Source: Savagea serpentis
GTDB lineage: Bacteria > Bacillota > Bacilli > Bacillales_A > Planococcaceae
Length of the DNA: 64,000 bases
Reading direction: 5' to 3'
Assembly (NCBI RefSeq): GCF_015351395.1
Contig: NZ_JADKPV010000001.1
Coordinates: forward strand, 620,001-684,000
Numbering within the stretch: the stretch's first letter is position 1; every line of letters starts with the position of its first letter. Of this stretch, positions 26,296-35,551 are shown one piece after another. The notes beneath the pieces were generated by a model. It ran no database searches, was not told the DNA's origin, and saw only the letters and a program-made list of their open reading frames with translations. The position numbers were made by a program, and so were the translations under genes.

Positions 26296-26302
26296 CAACT
26301 AG

Positions 26303-26335
26303 CGTGTAGATGACATTCTCATCTACACGTTTTTT
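26303..26335 (+). terminator. Internal terminator/attenuator between NEAT genes and the transporter genes
   Basis: CGTGTAGATGA (26303-26313) pairs perfectly with TCATCTACACG (26319-26329), followed by six T. It ends 16 bp before the ATG of the lipoprotein gene and no promoter is seen between, so it probably lowers expression of the transporter part. Confidence 0.8.
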
Positions 26336-26351
26336 AAAAAGGAGAATGGAG

Positions 26352-27239
26352 ATGAAACGATTAATCTTACTACTTTTTAGTCTCGTCTTCATCGCAGGAT
26401 GTCAAACGGGCCCGAACATCGATTTGGAAAAAGTAGAAGCGCTAGACGGAGAAGGCCACCGCATCGTTTCGACAACTGTTGCGTTAACAGAAATGATGGA
26501 CGCCCTAGACCTCGATTTGATTGGCAAACCGTCCAGTTATAAAAATTTACCTGAGCGTTATGAAGAAGTGATGGAAGTCGGTAATCCGATGAGCCCGGAT
26601 ATGGAGCTCATTTTAGCATTGCAGCCGAAACAATTATTGTCCGTGACGACATTGCAATACGATTTGGAACCATTGTTTGAAAAAAACGGGATGGAAGCGT
26701 ATTATGCCGATTTAAAAAGTGTGGAACATATGCTGAAAGAAATTGAAACATTCGGTGCGATGTACGGGCGTGAGCAAGAAGCGGCCAATGTCGTCGCTCC
26801 TTTTTATACGATGATCGAGGAGATGGAACAAAAGACCGCTTCGTTTGAAAAGCCACGCGTTTTAATTTTAATGGGCGTGCCGGGAAGTTATTTAGTCGCG
26901 ACGGAACATTCGTATATCGGCAACTTAGTAAAATTAGCAGGAGGAAAAAATGTGATCGAAGGAGAAGATGTGGAATATGTCGCCTCGAATACCGAATATT
27001 TACAACATGCCGAACCGGATATTATTTTGCGTGCCGCACACGGCATGCCGGATGAAGTCGTGGAAATGTTCGACCGTGAATTTCAAGAAAATGATATTTG
27101 GAAACATTTCAAAGCGGTACAAGACGGCCGTGTGTATGATTTAGAAGAACGCATTTTCGGTATGACGGCAAGCCTAGCCGCGGAAGAAGCGCTTCATACA
27201 TTACATGCGATGTTATATGAAAGCGAGGGAAGGCGATGA
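26352..27239 (+). CDS. isdE: Haem-binding ABC transporter lipoprotein (IsdE-like)
   Basis: A 295-residue lipoprotein: signal peptide with lipobox FIAGC (Cys17), then a FecB/PeripBP_2 fold with RIVSTTVALTEMMDALD at the start and ILMGVPGSYLVATEHSYIGNLVKLAGGKNV in the middle. In IsdE the haem ligands are Met and His; candidate residues are present (for example Met78-region MSPDMELI and the AAHGMP segment) but not assignable by eye. The frame opens earlier, but ATG 26352 with GGAGAATGGAG and the signal peptide fix the start. It overlaps the permease gene by ATGA. Confidence 0.85.
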   Translation: MKRLILLLFSLVFIAGCQTGPNIDLEKVEALDGEGHRIVSTTVALTEMMDALDLDLIGKPSSYKNLPERYEEVMEVGNPMSPDMELILALQPKQLLSVTTLQYDLEPLFEKNGMEAYYADLKSVEHMLKEIETFGAMYGREQEAANVVAPFYTMIEEMEQKTASFEKPRVLILMGVPGSYLVATEHSYIGNLVKLAGGKNVIEGEDVEYVASNTEYLQHAEPDIILRAAHGMPDEVVEMFDREFQENDIWKHFKAVQDGRVYDLEERIFGMTASLAAEEALHTLHAMLYESEGRR

Positions 27240-28216
27240 AACAGTGGTTTTGGATAATGAGTGTCACGATTTTATTATTGCTAACCATCATTATGTCGGC
27301 GACGACAGGAACGTTAGCGGTGACACCGATCTCTTTCATACAAGGGCTTTGGAGCGGACATGACCCGCACGTCGAAATTGTGAAAGATTTGCGCCTCCCT
27401 CGTATCGTCATCGCGATTTTCGCAGGTGCCGCATTAGCTGTATCGGGGATATTACTGCAAGCGGTGATGCGCAACCCGTTAGCGGAGCCCGGTATAATCG
27501 GCGTATCTGCTGGTGCATCGTTTACCGCTGTCGCTGCGATTACATTATGGCCGACTTTGTTTTTTTATATGCCGTTTTTTGCAATCCTTGGCGGAGCGTT
27601 TGCGTTTTACCTCGTCTATCGCCTTTCTTGGTCGTCAGGCTTAGATCCGCTTCGCATGATTTTAATCGGAGTGGCCATTAATGCGGTATTTACGAGTTTA
27701 GGGCAAGTGCTCCATTTTTCCGGAGGAATTTCATTGAGTGCAACGAGCGATGTCGCAATGTCGCAACTTGCGATGCGTCAATGGTCGGACGTTCGCATAA
27801 TTGTCATGTATGTAACGCTCGGTTTAATCGCAGCGTTCTCTTTATTTCGCGGTTGTAATCATTTAAGTTTGAGCGATGCGACTGCGCATAGTCTCGGCGT
27901 ACCCGTCCAACGTTTGCGCCTCGTCATTTCCGCTATTGCGGTATTGCTCGCTTCTGTCGCAACAGCCGTCGCCGGCATGTTTTTATTTGTCGGCTTGCTC
28001 ATTCCGCATATTAGCCGCCGTATCGTCGGCACGAATCACCGCTATTTAATTCCTTTTTCGGCTTTGCTCGGTGCTTGGCTCATTTTACTTTCAGATACAC
28101 TCGGGCGCACGCTCATCGCTCCGCAAGAAATTCCGGCTTCCGTAATCGTTGCGCTCATCGGTGGTCCGTTTTTAATTATGTTATTAAGGAGGGAACGTCA
28201 TTTTGCTCGATTTTAA
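27236..28216 (+). CDS. isdF: Haem ABC transporter permease (IsdF-like, FecCD family)
   Basis: A 326-residue FecCD-family permease with nine or ten membrane helices. Typical sequences are RLPRIVIAIFAGAALAVSGILLQAVMRNPLAEPGIIGVSAGAS near the N-terminus and GLLIPHISRRIVGTNHRYLIP in the C-terminal half, the coupling segment that meets the ATPase. It lies between isdE (ATGA overlap) and the ATPase gene (14-bp overlap). Together these move haem through the membrane. Confidence 0.87.
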   Translation: MKQWFWIMSVTILLLLTIIMSATTGTLAVTPISFIQGLWSGHDPHVEIVKDLRLPRIVIAIFAGAALAVSGILLQAVMRNPLAEPGIIGVSAGASFTAVAAITLWPTLFFYMPFFAILGGAFAFYLVYRLSWSSGLDPLRMILIGVAINAVFTSLGQVLHFSGGISLSATSDVAMSQLAMRQWSDVRIIVMYVTLGLIAAFSLFRGCNHLSLSDATAHSLGVPVQRLRLVISAIAVLLASVATAVAGMFLFVGLLIPHISRRIVGTNHRYLIPFSALLGAWLILLSDTLGRTLIAPQEIPASVIVALIGGPFLIMLLRRERHFARF

Positions 28217-28979
28217 AGAAGTGAGTTTTTCGTACGATTCTAAAAATTTTCAGCTTGAAAAAGTGACTGCGCATATTCCGAAAGGGCAAGTGACGACCAT
28301 TCTCGGCCCGAATGGCTCAGGAAAATCAACCTTGCTTAAAACCGTCGCAAAAGCTCATTTGCCGACAGAAGGCGCCGTATTATTGCGCGGGGAGGATATT
28401 GCGACTTGTCCGATGAAGCAGTTTGCACGACGTGTCGCGGTCGTCTATCAGCAAAATGAAGCCCCGTCTGATATAACGGTTGAACATCTCGTCTCTTATG
28501 GCCGCATCCCCTATCAAGAGCGCTTTCGCGGGATGACGTGCGAAGATGAAGAAGCGGTTGATTGGGCGTTGTCTGTTACAGGGTTGGAAGGAAAGCGACA
28601 TCACCCTGTATACGCGTTGTCGGGTGGAGAAAGGCAACGCGTCTGGATCGCTTTAGCACTCGCTCAAAAAACGCCGATTTTATTACTAGATGAGCCGACG
28701 ACGTATTTAGATTTATATTATCAATACGATTTGCTCGATCTCATTCAGTCGCTGAACGTTCAGTACGGATTAACGGTCGTCATGGTTTTACACGATTTAA
28801 ATCAAGCGTTCCGGTATAGCGATACCGTACTCGTCATGAAGGAGGGGCGACTCGTAGCGAACGGACCTCCGGAACGAGCGTTGACAGAAGAACGTATTTA
28901 CGACGTGTATGGCATTCAGATGACCGTTCGGTATGAAGAAGCGATCGGATGGTATACCGTTCCATTGAAAGGGAGATGA
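28203..28979 (+). CDS. Haem/iron ABC transporter ATP-binding protein (FecE type)
   Basis: A 258-residue ATPase. Walker A GPNGSGKS is near residue 37, the Q-loop in VYQQNEA, signature LSGGERQR near 140, Walker B ILLLDEPTTYLD and H-loop VLHDLN. It starts at TTG 28203, which has GGAGGG about 9 nt upstream inside the permease gene. The S. aureus isd operon lacks its own ATPase of this kind, so this locus is closer to the Bacillus/Listeria plan with a full importer. Confidence 0.87.
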   Translation: MLDFKEVSFSYDSKNFQLEKVTAHIPKGQVTTILGPNGSGKSTLLKTVAKAHLPTEGAVLLRGEDIATCPMKQFARRVAVVYQQNEAPSDITVEHLVSYGRIPYQERFRGMTCEDEEAVDWALSVTGLEGKRHHPVYALSGGERQRVWIALALAQKTPILLLDEPTTYLDLYYQYDLLDLIQSLNVQYGLTVVMVLHDLNQAFRYSDTVLVMKEGRLVANGPPERALTEERIYDVYGIQMTVRYEEAIGWYTVPLKGR

Positions 28980-28981
28980 AG

Positions 28982-29818
28982 ATGAAACATTATTTCTCAC
29001 AAAGCTTCACATTACTGTGCGTCGTTGTTTTTTTATTTTCAGGCACACAATTATTTCGCACGATGTACGATTATCGCCATAATGCAAACGTTTTAGCAGC
29101 AGCGCAAGAAGTGCGAGAAGAAGCGGATGAGCGATATGCTGAAGCGGACACATTATATTTACGAGAACGTCAAAAAGTGCGAGAGCAAAAAAACGAACTT
29201 GCTTCTTCAGAAGTTGTCAGAGGTACGCTGCAGGCGGAAGACAACGATGCCATCCGCCCGCAATTTCAATCATTGCACCAATTAAATCCTGAAATGATCG
29301 GATGGATTCGAATTGATGGCACACCGATCGATTATCCGATTTTACAAGCGGTCGATAACGATTATTATTTATATCGAAACTATAAAGCGCAAAAATCGAA
29401 AGCCGGCAGCATCTTTATGGATTTCCGAAATGATGTGAGTGCGGATGATCGTAATACAGTCCTATACGGACATCGTTTAAAAGATGGTTCGATGTTTCAA
29501 AGTTTGACGAACTTTTTAGACGAGGACTTTTTCCACACGCATCGCACGATTGAATTTGATACGATGTACGACCGATTTGACGCTGAAATTTTTGCCGTCT
29601 ATTATACGACGATTGATTTTGACTACATTCAAACGGATTTTACGACAGATGAAGAGTACCGAGCATTACTCGAAGAAATTCAGGAGAAGTCATTTTTTGA
29701 AAGTAATGTTGAGGTAACAGAGGAAGACCGGATTCTTACGTTGTCGACATGCGATTACACGTTAGATCCAAACGAAGGGCGCCTCGTCGTTCATGCGAAA
29801 TTAATAGAAGCGCATTAA
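28982..29818 (+). CDS. srtB: Class B sortase (SrtB)
   Basis: A 278-residue class B sortase: N-terminal membrane helix, a coiled-coil-like charged segment (about 35-75), then the catalytic domain. The domain carries WIRIDGTPIDYPILQ, TVLYGHRLKDGSMF with catalytic His164, LSTCDYT with Cys257, and Arg267. It anchors proteins with NPxTx signals, which fits the NPKTS and NPKTG proteins encoded upstream. ATG 28982 has AAGGGAG at the right distance, 2 bp after the ATPase stop. As the last gene of the haem operon it is followed by a terminator. Confidence 0.9.
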   Translation: MKHYFSQSFTLLCVVVFLFSGTQLFRTMYDYRHNANVLAAAQEVREEADERYAEADTLYLRERQKVREQKNELASSEVVRGTLQAEDNDAIRPQFQSLHQLNPEMIGWIRIDGTPIDYPILQAVDNDYYLYRNYKAQKSKAGSIFMDFRNDVSADDRNTVLYGHRLKDGSMFQSLTNFLDEDFFHTHRTIEFDTMYDRFDAEIFAVYYTTIDFDYIQTDFTTDEEYRALLEEIQEKSFFESNVEVTEEDRILTLSTCDYTLDPNEGRLVVHAKLIEAH

Positions 29819-29820
29819 AA

Positions 29821-29868
29821 AATCATCACTCACGAACGGAGCGACAACGTGAGTGATGATTATTTTTT
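29821..29868. terminator. Terminator after the Isd operon
   Basis: A 14-bp stem AATCATCACTCACG (29821-29834) pairs with 29848-29861, followed by a T run. It also serves the convergent small gene. Confidence 0.88.
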
Positions 29869-30162
29869 ATTTTTATTCAATTCAAGAATCGCTAAATACG
29901 TCACGATGATGAAGGCGAGCAAGGCGATCATGTAAAAATAAGATTCTTCGCGCGCATACGCAAACCAAATGATACCGACAACACCCGCATACCCGTAAAA
30001 CGCATACGCCCCCGTGCGCAACAACTTCGCCTCATCTGCCACTTTCCCACCTTGCTTTTCGATCAGTCGAAAGCCTGCTAAAAACAACTCGCTCCGACTA
30101 AACTGCAACATGAGCCCGAACGCGACGAAAAAGAGTATGATGACGAGCAGTAAAATATTCAT
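29860..30162 (-). CDS. Small membrane protein of unknown function
   Basis: A 100-residue protein with about three hydrophobic helices (1-20, 45-63, 70-90) and a short basic tail. No family recognised. The frame opens at 30204, but ATG 30162 follows an AGGAAGG site and begins directly with a helix. The 354-bp gap 30163-30516 upstream holds a terminator, a remnant of a ykpA 3' end and the LysR promoter region. Confidence 0.6.
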   Translation of the reverse strand: MNILLLVIILFFVAFGLMLQFSRSELFLAGFRLIEKQGGKVADEAKLLRTGAYAFYGYAGVVGIIWFAYAREESYFYMIALLAFIIVTYLAILELNKNKK

Positions 30163-30294
30163 AAACAAACATCCTTCCTTGTATTGATTATACAAGAAAA
30201 TCAATAGGGGTGGGGGTTTCGTGATTTTATTTTTATAGAGAGTAGAAATGAAAGAGAACAGCGCATATAAGTAAATGACTAAATGACTGAATAG

Positions 30295-30329
30295 AAAACC
30301 CGCATTCTCATAATAGAGATGCGGGTTTT
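30295..30329. terminator. Terminator beside the ykpA-like remnant
   Basis: AAAACCCGCAT (30295-30305) pairs perfectly with ATGCGGGTTTT (30319-30329). On the minus strand it stands just after the remnant stop codon, where a terminator for that lost gene would be. Confidence 0.78.
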
Positions 30330-30331
30330 GT

Positions 30332-30379
30332 TTATTTCGATTCTTTTAATTGCCAGTTGGTGTATTCTTCGTACGTCAT
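30332..30379 (-). pseudogene. Displaced 3'-terminal fragment of a ykpA-like ABC-F gene (left direct repeat)
   Basis: These 48 bp match the last 48 bp of the ykpA gene at 37490-37537 with three mismatches, and read MTYEEYTNWQLKESK then stop on the minus strand. Similarity stops abruptly upstream of this point, and no ribosome site or longer frame exists. With the intact copy it forms a direct repeat bracketing the LysR/ABC-importer block. It is likely an insertion scar. Confidence 0.7.
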
Positions 30380-30516
30380 GTACTGAATGAAAAGGGAATT
30401 TTGTGTTTTTTCAAGATTTCAATGTCTACCCTTCGAAATTACTCGAGTTTCTCTATGTTCGAGCCCTTTGAGTTACCTGTAGAATAGGAATGTTACAGAC
30501 AAAGGAGAGGTTTTTT

Positions 30517-31428
30517 ATGTTGCAAAAATTTCATACATTTCAAGTCGTTGCTAAATGTCAATCGTATACGGAAGCGGCAAAACGTTTATATTGTTCGCAA
30601 CCGACTGTGACGAATCACATTCAACAATTAGAAGACCATTATCAAATGCCACTATTTATGCGACAACATGGACAGCTTTTAATGACGAAAGAAGGGGAAA
30701 TTTTATATGAATTCATTGAACAAATAAATCATTTATTAAAAAAAGCAGAGTCTGAGATGCAACGTTCCTTTCAAAAAGATCAACTGCCTCTTTATATGAG
30801 TAATTATATTGCACACTATTTCTTTTTCCATTTATATGACCAAGTCAATCCTATGCTTGCTTCTCGTTTAACGATTCATAGTTATTGTTATGATGAATTG
30901 AAGCGTCAATTGTTGACTCATCAAGCACGGTTTGCGCTCATGCCACATTATGTAGCAGATAAGGAACTTCAAGAAAAAACTACTTTTTATCCACTTTTTG
31001 AAGATGAATTTATCCTCGTGTTTTCCTCCGAGCACCCTTTTAGTCAACGTAAAAAATTGTACACCCGAGATTTGCAGCAAGAAACGGTATTGTTCACACA
31101 GAGTGAATTTTTAAATGAAGAAATGATTGAAACATTGAGTTTGCAAACCGTGCGTCAAGTGAGAGTTAGCACTTTTGAGATGGCGAAACAATTTGTAGCG
31201 ATGAATCGAGGCATTGCTTTTTTACCTCGTAGTGCAGTTTATGAAGAGATACAAAAAGGGCAGTTGCATACGTTGGCTAGTCCTTCTTTTCAGTATAAGC
31301 GAAAAAGTGGAATCCAACTGATGAATGATATCATTTTAAACGATAGTGAGCGTCAACTAATCGACGTATTACTGTCTCTATTTCCCGAAAATAGCGCGAA
31401 GTTATTTATACAATTTGAAAATGTATAA
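30517..31428 (+). CDS. LysR-family transcriptional regulator
   Basis: A 303-residue LysR protein. The N-terminal winged helix (residues 1-60) reads LQKFHTFQVVAKCQSYTEAAKRL, then the recognition helix CSQPTVTNHIQQLE. The effector domain is of CysB/LysR type. The frame opens at 30490, but ATG 30517 has AAAGGAGAGG upstream. It is co-directional with the ABC importer and separated from it by a Fur box. It probably regulates the importer in response to the imported ligand or a metal status signal. The inducer is unknown. Confidence 0.85.
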   Translation: MLQKFHTFQVVAKCQSYTEAAKRLYCSQPTVTNHIQQLEDHYQMPLFMRQHGQLLMTKEGEILYEFIEQINHLLKKAESEMQRSFQKDQLPLYMSNYIAHYFFFHLYDQVNPMLASRLTIHSYCYDELKRQLLTHQARFALMPHYVADKELQEKTTFYPLFEDEFILVFSSEHPFSQRKKLYTRDLQQETVLFTQSEFLNEEMIETLSLQTVRQVRVSTFEMAKQFVAMNRGIAFLPRSAVYEEIQKGQLHTLASPSFQYKRKSGIQLMNDIILNDSERQLIDVLLSLFPENSAKLFIQFENV

Positions 31429-31498
31429 AAAAATTTTATAATATCATGCAAATGAATAAGGATAGAGGTTTTTTCAAATAGAAGGCCCTAATTGATAG

Positions 31499-31513
31499 TG
31501 ATAATTATTATCA
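31499..31513 (+). promoter_or_regulatory. Perfect Fur box before the peptide/nickel-type importer
   Basis: TGATAATTATTATCA is an exact 7-1-7 Fur operator. It lies 45 bp before the start codon of the substrate-binding protein gene, so the importer should be induced by iron starvation. Confidence 0.88.
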
Positions 31514-31557
31514 ATGATGATACGATACGAATAATTCAAAGAAAAGGAGTTTATGCA

Positions 31558-33114
31558 ATGAAGCGATTATTTATTTTATTAGGGCTTGTTGTTTTATTAT
31601 TACAAGCTTGTAGCAATAGTGAGGAACAAGAAAGTAAAGCAGGAGTCGAACAAACGTCTGCTTCGAAAGACATTGTGAAAATTGGTTGGGCAGATAGTGG
31701 TTTTCTTTCACCATTTACGTTCGGAACGAGTGGACCGATCGGATTTTTGCGAAATAGCTATCTTTTCGATGCGCTCACATGGAAAGATGATACAGGCGTC
31801 ATCCCGTGGTTAGCGAAGTCATGGGAAGTGTCAGAAGATGGTTTTACGTATACATTTCAGTTAAATGAAGCGAATTTCCATGATGGTGAGCCATTAACGG
31901 CGGAAGATGTTGCTTTTTCGTATGAATATTTTCAGAAGCATCCATTTCAGTGGAATGTCGATATGACGAAAGTAGAGAAAGCGGAAGTGATCAACGATTA
32001 TGAAGTACGCATTCAGTTAAAGGAACCATTTTCACCTTTTATTACGGAAATTGCAGGCATGTTGCCGATTATTCCGAAACATATATGGTCGGCAGTAAAA
32101 AATCCGTTAGAGTATCGAGAGTCGGATGCTTTAATCGGATCAGGCCCATTCTTATTAAAGCATTATGATGAAGCGAGTGGTCATTATCAATTTGTGAAAA
32201 ACGAATCTTTCTTTAAAGGGGAAGTTGTCATTGATGAACTGCAATACTTAAACGTCGAAAACCGTGTTCTTTCCTTACAAAAAGGTGAAATTAATAATGG
32301 AATGACATTTAAATATGACGACGTAGCACAGCTTGAAAAAGAAGGGTTTTCTGTTTTGAAAAGTGAGCCAACAGGAAGTGCCGTGCGCATTATTTTTAAT
32401 TTAGATCATCCGCAATTAAAAGAAAAGCAATTGCGACAGGCGATCGCACATGCTTTAAATCGAATCGATATGTCCCAAAAGTTAACAGGTTCAAAAGAAG
32501 CGATGGAAGGAAGTAGTGGCATTATTCCGCCAGATTCTGATTGGTACAATCCGAATGTTCCTCAATACGATTATGACGTTGAACGAGCGAAAGAAATGTT
32601 AACAGCGTTAGGCTATGAAGAGAAATTAGAGCTGAATGTGCTCGTGTCTTCTACATCGAAAGAAGCGGAATTAATGCAAGCGATGTTGCGAGACATCGGC
32701 ATTACTTTATCGATTCAAACAGCAGAACCGGCAACCTTTGCAGCGCTGATGGCAGAAGGAAACTTTGATATGGCGATTACAGGACATATCGGATTGAGTG
32801 GAGATCCTGACTTTTTACGCCTTTGGTTTAGTGGACAAGCAAGTAATTTATATGCAGGAAAATCTGTGTTCCAACATGAAGGTTTCACGAAGTTAGCGGA
32901 AGCTCAATTGCGTGCGCAAGACGAGGAAGCGCGTAAAAAGCTTGTCGATGAGATGCAGATGATTCTCGGAGATGAATTGCCGACGCTCGTCTTATACCAC
33001 CGCCCGTTTTATCACATATACGACGCATCGGTGTTTGACGGATGGTTTAATACGAAAGGCGGCATAGCAGACGGTATTCCACTCGTTGATAATAAGGCAG
33101 CATTCGTGCGATGA
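31558..33114 (+). CDS. Family 5 ABC transporter substrate-binding lipoprotein, iron-regulated
   Basis: A 518-residue SBP_bac_5 (DppA/OppA/NikA/CntA/HbpA-type) lipoprotein. The signal peptide ends in lipobox LLQAC. The body shows the family order: SWEVSEDGFTYTFQLNEANFHDGEPLTAEDVAFSYEY near residues 95-130, then IIPKHIW and LRQAIAHALNR. Members bind peptides, nickel chelates, haem or metallophores. The perfect Fur box argues for an iron chelate, haem or metallophore rather than a peptide. ATG 31558 is preceded by AAAGGAG. It overlaps the permease gene by ATGA. Confidence 0.85.
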   Translation: MKRLFILLGLVVLLLQACSNSEEQESKAGVEQTSASKDIVKIGWADSGFLSPFTFGTSGPIGFLRNSYLFDALTWKDDTGVIPWLAKSWEVSEDGFTYTFQLNEANFHDGEPLTAEDVAFSYEYFQKHPFQWNVDMTKVEKAEVINDYEVRIQLKEPFSPFITEIAGMLPIIPKHIWSAVKNPLEYRESDALIGSGPFLLKHYDEASGHYQFVKNESFFKGEVVIDELQYLNVENRVLSLQKGEINNGMTFKYDDVAQLEKEGFSVLKSEPTGSAVRIIFNLDHPQLKEKQLRQAIAHALNRIDMSQKLTGSKEAMEGSSGIIPPDSDWYNPNVPQYDYDVERAKEMLTALGYEEKLELNVLVSSTSKEAELMQAMLRDIGITLSIQTAEPATFAALMAEGNFDMAITGHIGLSGDPDFLRLWFSGQASNLYAGKSVFQHEGFTKLAEAQLRAQDEEARKKLVDEMQMILGDELPTLVLYHRPFYHIYDASVFDGWFNTKGGIADGIPLVDNKAAFVR

Positions 33115-34088
33115 AACACGTTCGACTGCGTTCTTACGTCGTCGTCTTTCTCGCGTTGATTCTATTAAATTTTGCTCTTCCTCGTATGATGCCAGGAGGG
33201 CCGATTGATTTTATTGAAGGACAGGATAGTGGCCCGACGTTAACGAAGGAACAAAAAGAATCGATTTTAGCTTATTACGCGTTAGATGAATCGCCTGTGA
33301 CGCAATGGGTTCGCTATATGAAAGGCGTTGTGACGCTTGATTTTGGGACGTCTTTTCAATATCGCCAAGATGTAGGAGCTGTCATACGAGAACATTTGCC
33401 ATATACGTTGAGTCTCGTCGGGGTGGCGACGCTCATTTCTATCATTATTAGCATCGTATTCGGTTTGTACTCTGGCTATCAGGCAGTTCACAAAGGAGAT
33501 CGCGTTTTATTCGGCACGATGTTAGTTTTCAGCGCTTTGCCTGAATTTTTAGTCGGCATGTTCCTCCTTATCACATATAGCGTCATGCTACCGATTTTTC
33601 CAATGAGTGGTGCGGCAACTCCTTTTTTAGAAAATGCTTCTTTGTTAAATATGATGCTAGACCGGATTCAACATGCGGTTTTACCGATTACAACGCTCAT
33701 TTTAGCGACAGTTCCGAGTTTGTATTTGTTAATGCGCAATGAGACGGTGCGTATTATGCAAGCGCCTTTCATTGAATTTGCGCAAATGAAAGGGATTCAT
33801 ACTCGTACATTATTGCGAAAACACGTTTTTAAAAATGCTTTACTTCCTGTTTTTACGATGATGATGTTGCGTGTCGGTTTAACTTTTACAGGAGCCATTT
33901 TTGTAGAAACATTATTTTCATATCCTGGGATTGGGAAGTTATTGCGTGATGCTATCGTTTCGCGAGACTATCCGCTTATGCACGGTTTATTCTTCTTATT
34001 TACCAGCATCATTTTAATGATTAATTTGCTTACCGACTGGATTTATCCAAAATTAGATCCGCGCATTCGAAAGGAGGATCCGATGTGA
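33111..34088 (+). CDS. DppB-type ABC transporter permease
   Basis: A 325-residue permease with about six helices. The N-terminus has the PGGPIDFIEGQ loop typical of DppB/OppB/NikB. The BPD_transp_1 coupling helix region is EFAQMKGIHTRTLLRKHVFKNALLPVF, near 222-248. It forms the channel with the permease half of the next protein. ATGA overlaps on both sides show a tightly coupled operon. Confidence 0.87.
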   Translation: MKHVRLRSYVVVFLALILLNFALPRMMPGGPIDFIEGQDSGPTLTKEQKESILAYYALDESPVTQWVRYMKGVVTLDFGTSFQYRQDVGAVIREHLPYTLSLVGVATLISIIISIVFGLYSGYQAVHKGDRVLFGTMLVFSALPEFLVGMFLLITYSVMLPIFPMSGAATPFLENASLLNMMLDRIQHAVLPITTLILATVPSLYLLMRNETVRIMQAPFIEFAQMKGIHTRTLLRKHVFKNALLPVFTMMMLRVGLTFTGAIFVETLFSYPGIGKLLRDAIVSRDYPLMHGLFFLFTSIILMINLLTDWIYPKLDPRIRKEDPM

Positions 34089-35551
34089 AGCATAAAAAAT
34101 ATATCGTCGGAAGTTTTATCCTTTTTTATAGCGTGCTTTATTTCAGTTATCCATATGCCGCTTCTTCTTATCAATTTGAATCTTATTTAGCGCCGAGTAG
34201 AATGCATTGGCTCGGTACAAATAGTGTCGGGCAAGATGTCGTCGCTTTATTAATAGAAGGTACGAAATGGAGTTTAATAGTCGGTTTCGTTGTTGCGACT
34301 GCTTCTACCTTGTTAAGCGTCGTACTCGGTGTATGGTCTGGTTATTTTCGCAAATGGGATTCGTTATGGAACGGGTTAGCGAACGTTTTGCTCGTTTTAC
34401 CGAATTTACTCATCATACTGCTCGTCATCGCTTTTACAGGCGGACAATATACGATGTTGTTAGTTTTAATGAGTGTGTTATCTTGGCCTGCTTACATGCG
34501 AATTATTCGAGCGCAAGTGATGTCGTTAAAAGAACGCGAATTTATTCAAATTTCACGACAATTAGGAAATAGCCATTTATATATTTTGACCCGTCATTTT
34601 CCAGCCCATTTAAAATCACTCGTTCAAACGAAATGGATTATGACATTTCGATACGCGATATTAACGGAAGCGGGATTAGCCTTTTTAGGGTTAGGTGATC
34701 CGGTAAAAGTGACGTGGGGAAAGTTGTTACATGATGGATTTAGTAACCCAACTATTTTTTTAAACGGCAGTTGGACGTGGCTTGTTTTACCTCCTGTTTT
34801 ATTGCTCGCGATCGTGACGGTATATATTTCTTTCATAATTGAAGGAAAGAACGTCAAGCGTACAAAATCGTCGTTGAGAAAAGAAGTTCATTGCACGAAA
34901 GAAGCAGGCTTGCGTGGAGAACAAATCACCCTTCATTACGGCGTTTCTAAACCGATTTTTGAAAATGTATCGCTGGATGTACAGCGAGGCGAAATTGTAA
35001 GCATTACAGGACCGTCTGGCTCGGGAAAAACGTCGTTAGCACGAGCGATGTACGGGATTTTGCCTGTCGCATACTATGAAGGGCATGGTCAAATGGACGG
35101 CGAATGGACGAGTCACCCAAAATTTGCTTCAGCCCATTATTTTAAAACAATCGCTTTTATGTACCAAGATGCAAGAGCGGCATTCAATCCGTTATTGCCC
35201 CTTCGTCAACAATTTGAAGAGTTAGGTGTCACGCAAGACGAAATGAACGAAGCGTTAAAAGAAGTGCAACTGTATGAAACTATTGCGAATCGATATCCGC
35301 ATGAATGTTCAGGAGGAATGCTCAGTCGCGTACTCGTCGCTCTCACTTTTGTATGGCGACCCCATTATGTCATTTGCGATGAAGTGACGAGCGCGTTAGA
35401 TCCTATTTTGAAAAAGGAGATTATTTTTTTACTCCAGAAAAAAGCGAAACAATTAAATTGCGGTGTATTGATGATTACTCACGATCACGATGTAGCGCAT
35501 GCTATTTCAGACCGAACGTTACAAATGACGAAGGAGAATCGCGATGATTGA
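34085..35551 (+). CDS. DppC permease fused to a DppD-type ATPase
   Basis: A 488-residue natural fusion. Residues 1 to about 255 are a DppC/OppC permease: WLGTNSVGQDVVALLIEG start, coupling EFIQISRQLGNSHLYILTRHFP, LAFLGLGDPVKVTWG end. After a short basic linker, about 280-488 are a full ABC ATPase with Walker A GPSGSGKTS, Q-loop MYQDARAAFNP, signature ECSGGMLSR, Walker B YVICDEVTSALD and H-loop ITHDHD. In most systems these are separate genes. The start is GTG 34085 with AAAGGAGG upstream, overlapping dppB. The frame is continuous, so this is a true fusion. Confidence 0.88.
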   Translation: MKHKKYIVGSFILFYSVLYFSYPYAASSYQFESYLAPSRMHWLGTNSVGQDVVALLIEGTKWSLIVGFVVATASTLLSVVLGVWSGYFRKWDSLWNGLANVLLVLPNLLIILLVIAFTGGQYTMLLVLMSVLSWPAYMRIIRAQVMSLKEREFIQISRQLGNSHLYILTRHFPAHLKSLVQTKWIMTFRYAILTEAGLAFLGLGDPVKVTWGKLLHDGFSNPTIFLNGSWTWLVLPPVLLLAIVTVYISFIIEGKNVKRTKSSLRKEVHCTKEAGLRGEQITLHYGVSKPIFENVSLDVQRGEIVSITGPSGSGKTSLARAMYGILPVAYYEGHGQMDGEWTSHPKFASAHYFKTIAFMYQDARAAFNPLLPLRQQFEELGVTQDEMNEALKEVQLYETIANRYPHECSGGMLSRVLVALTFVWRPHYVICDEVTSALDPILKKEIIFLLQKKAKQLNCGVLMITHDHDVAHAISDRTLQMTKENRDD

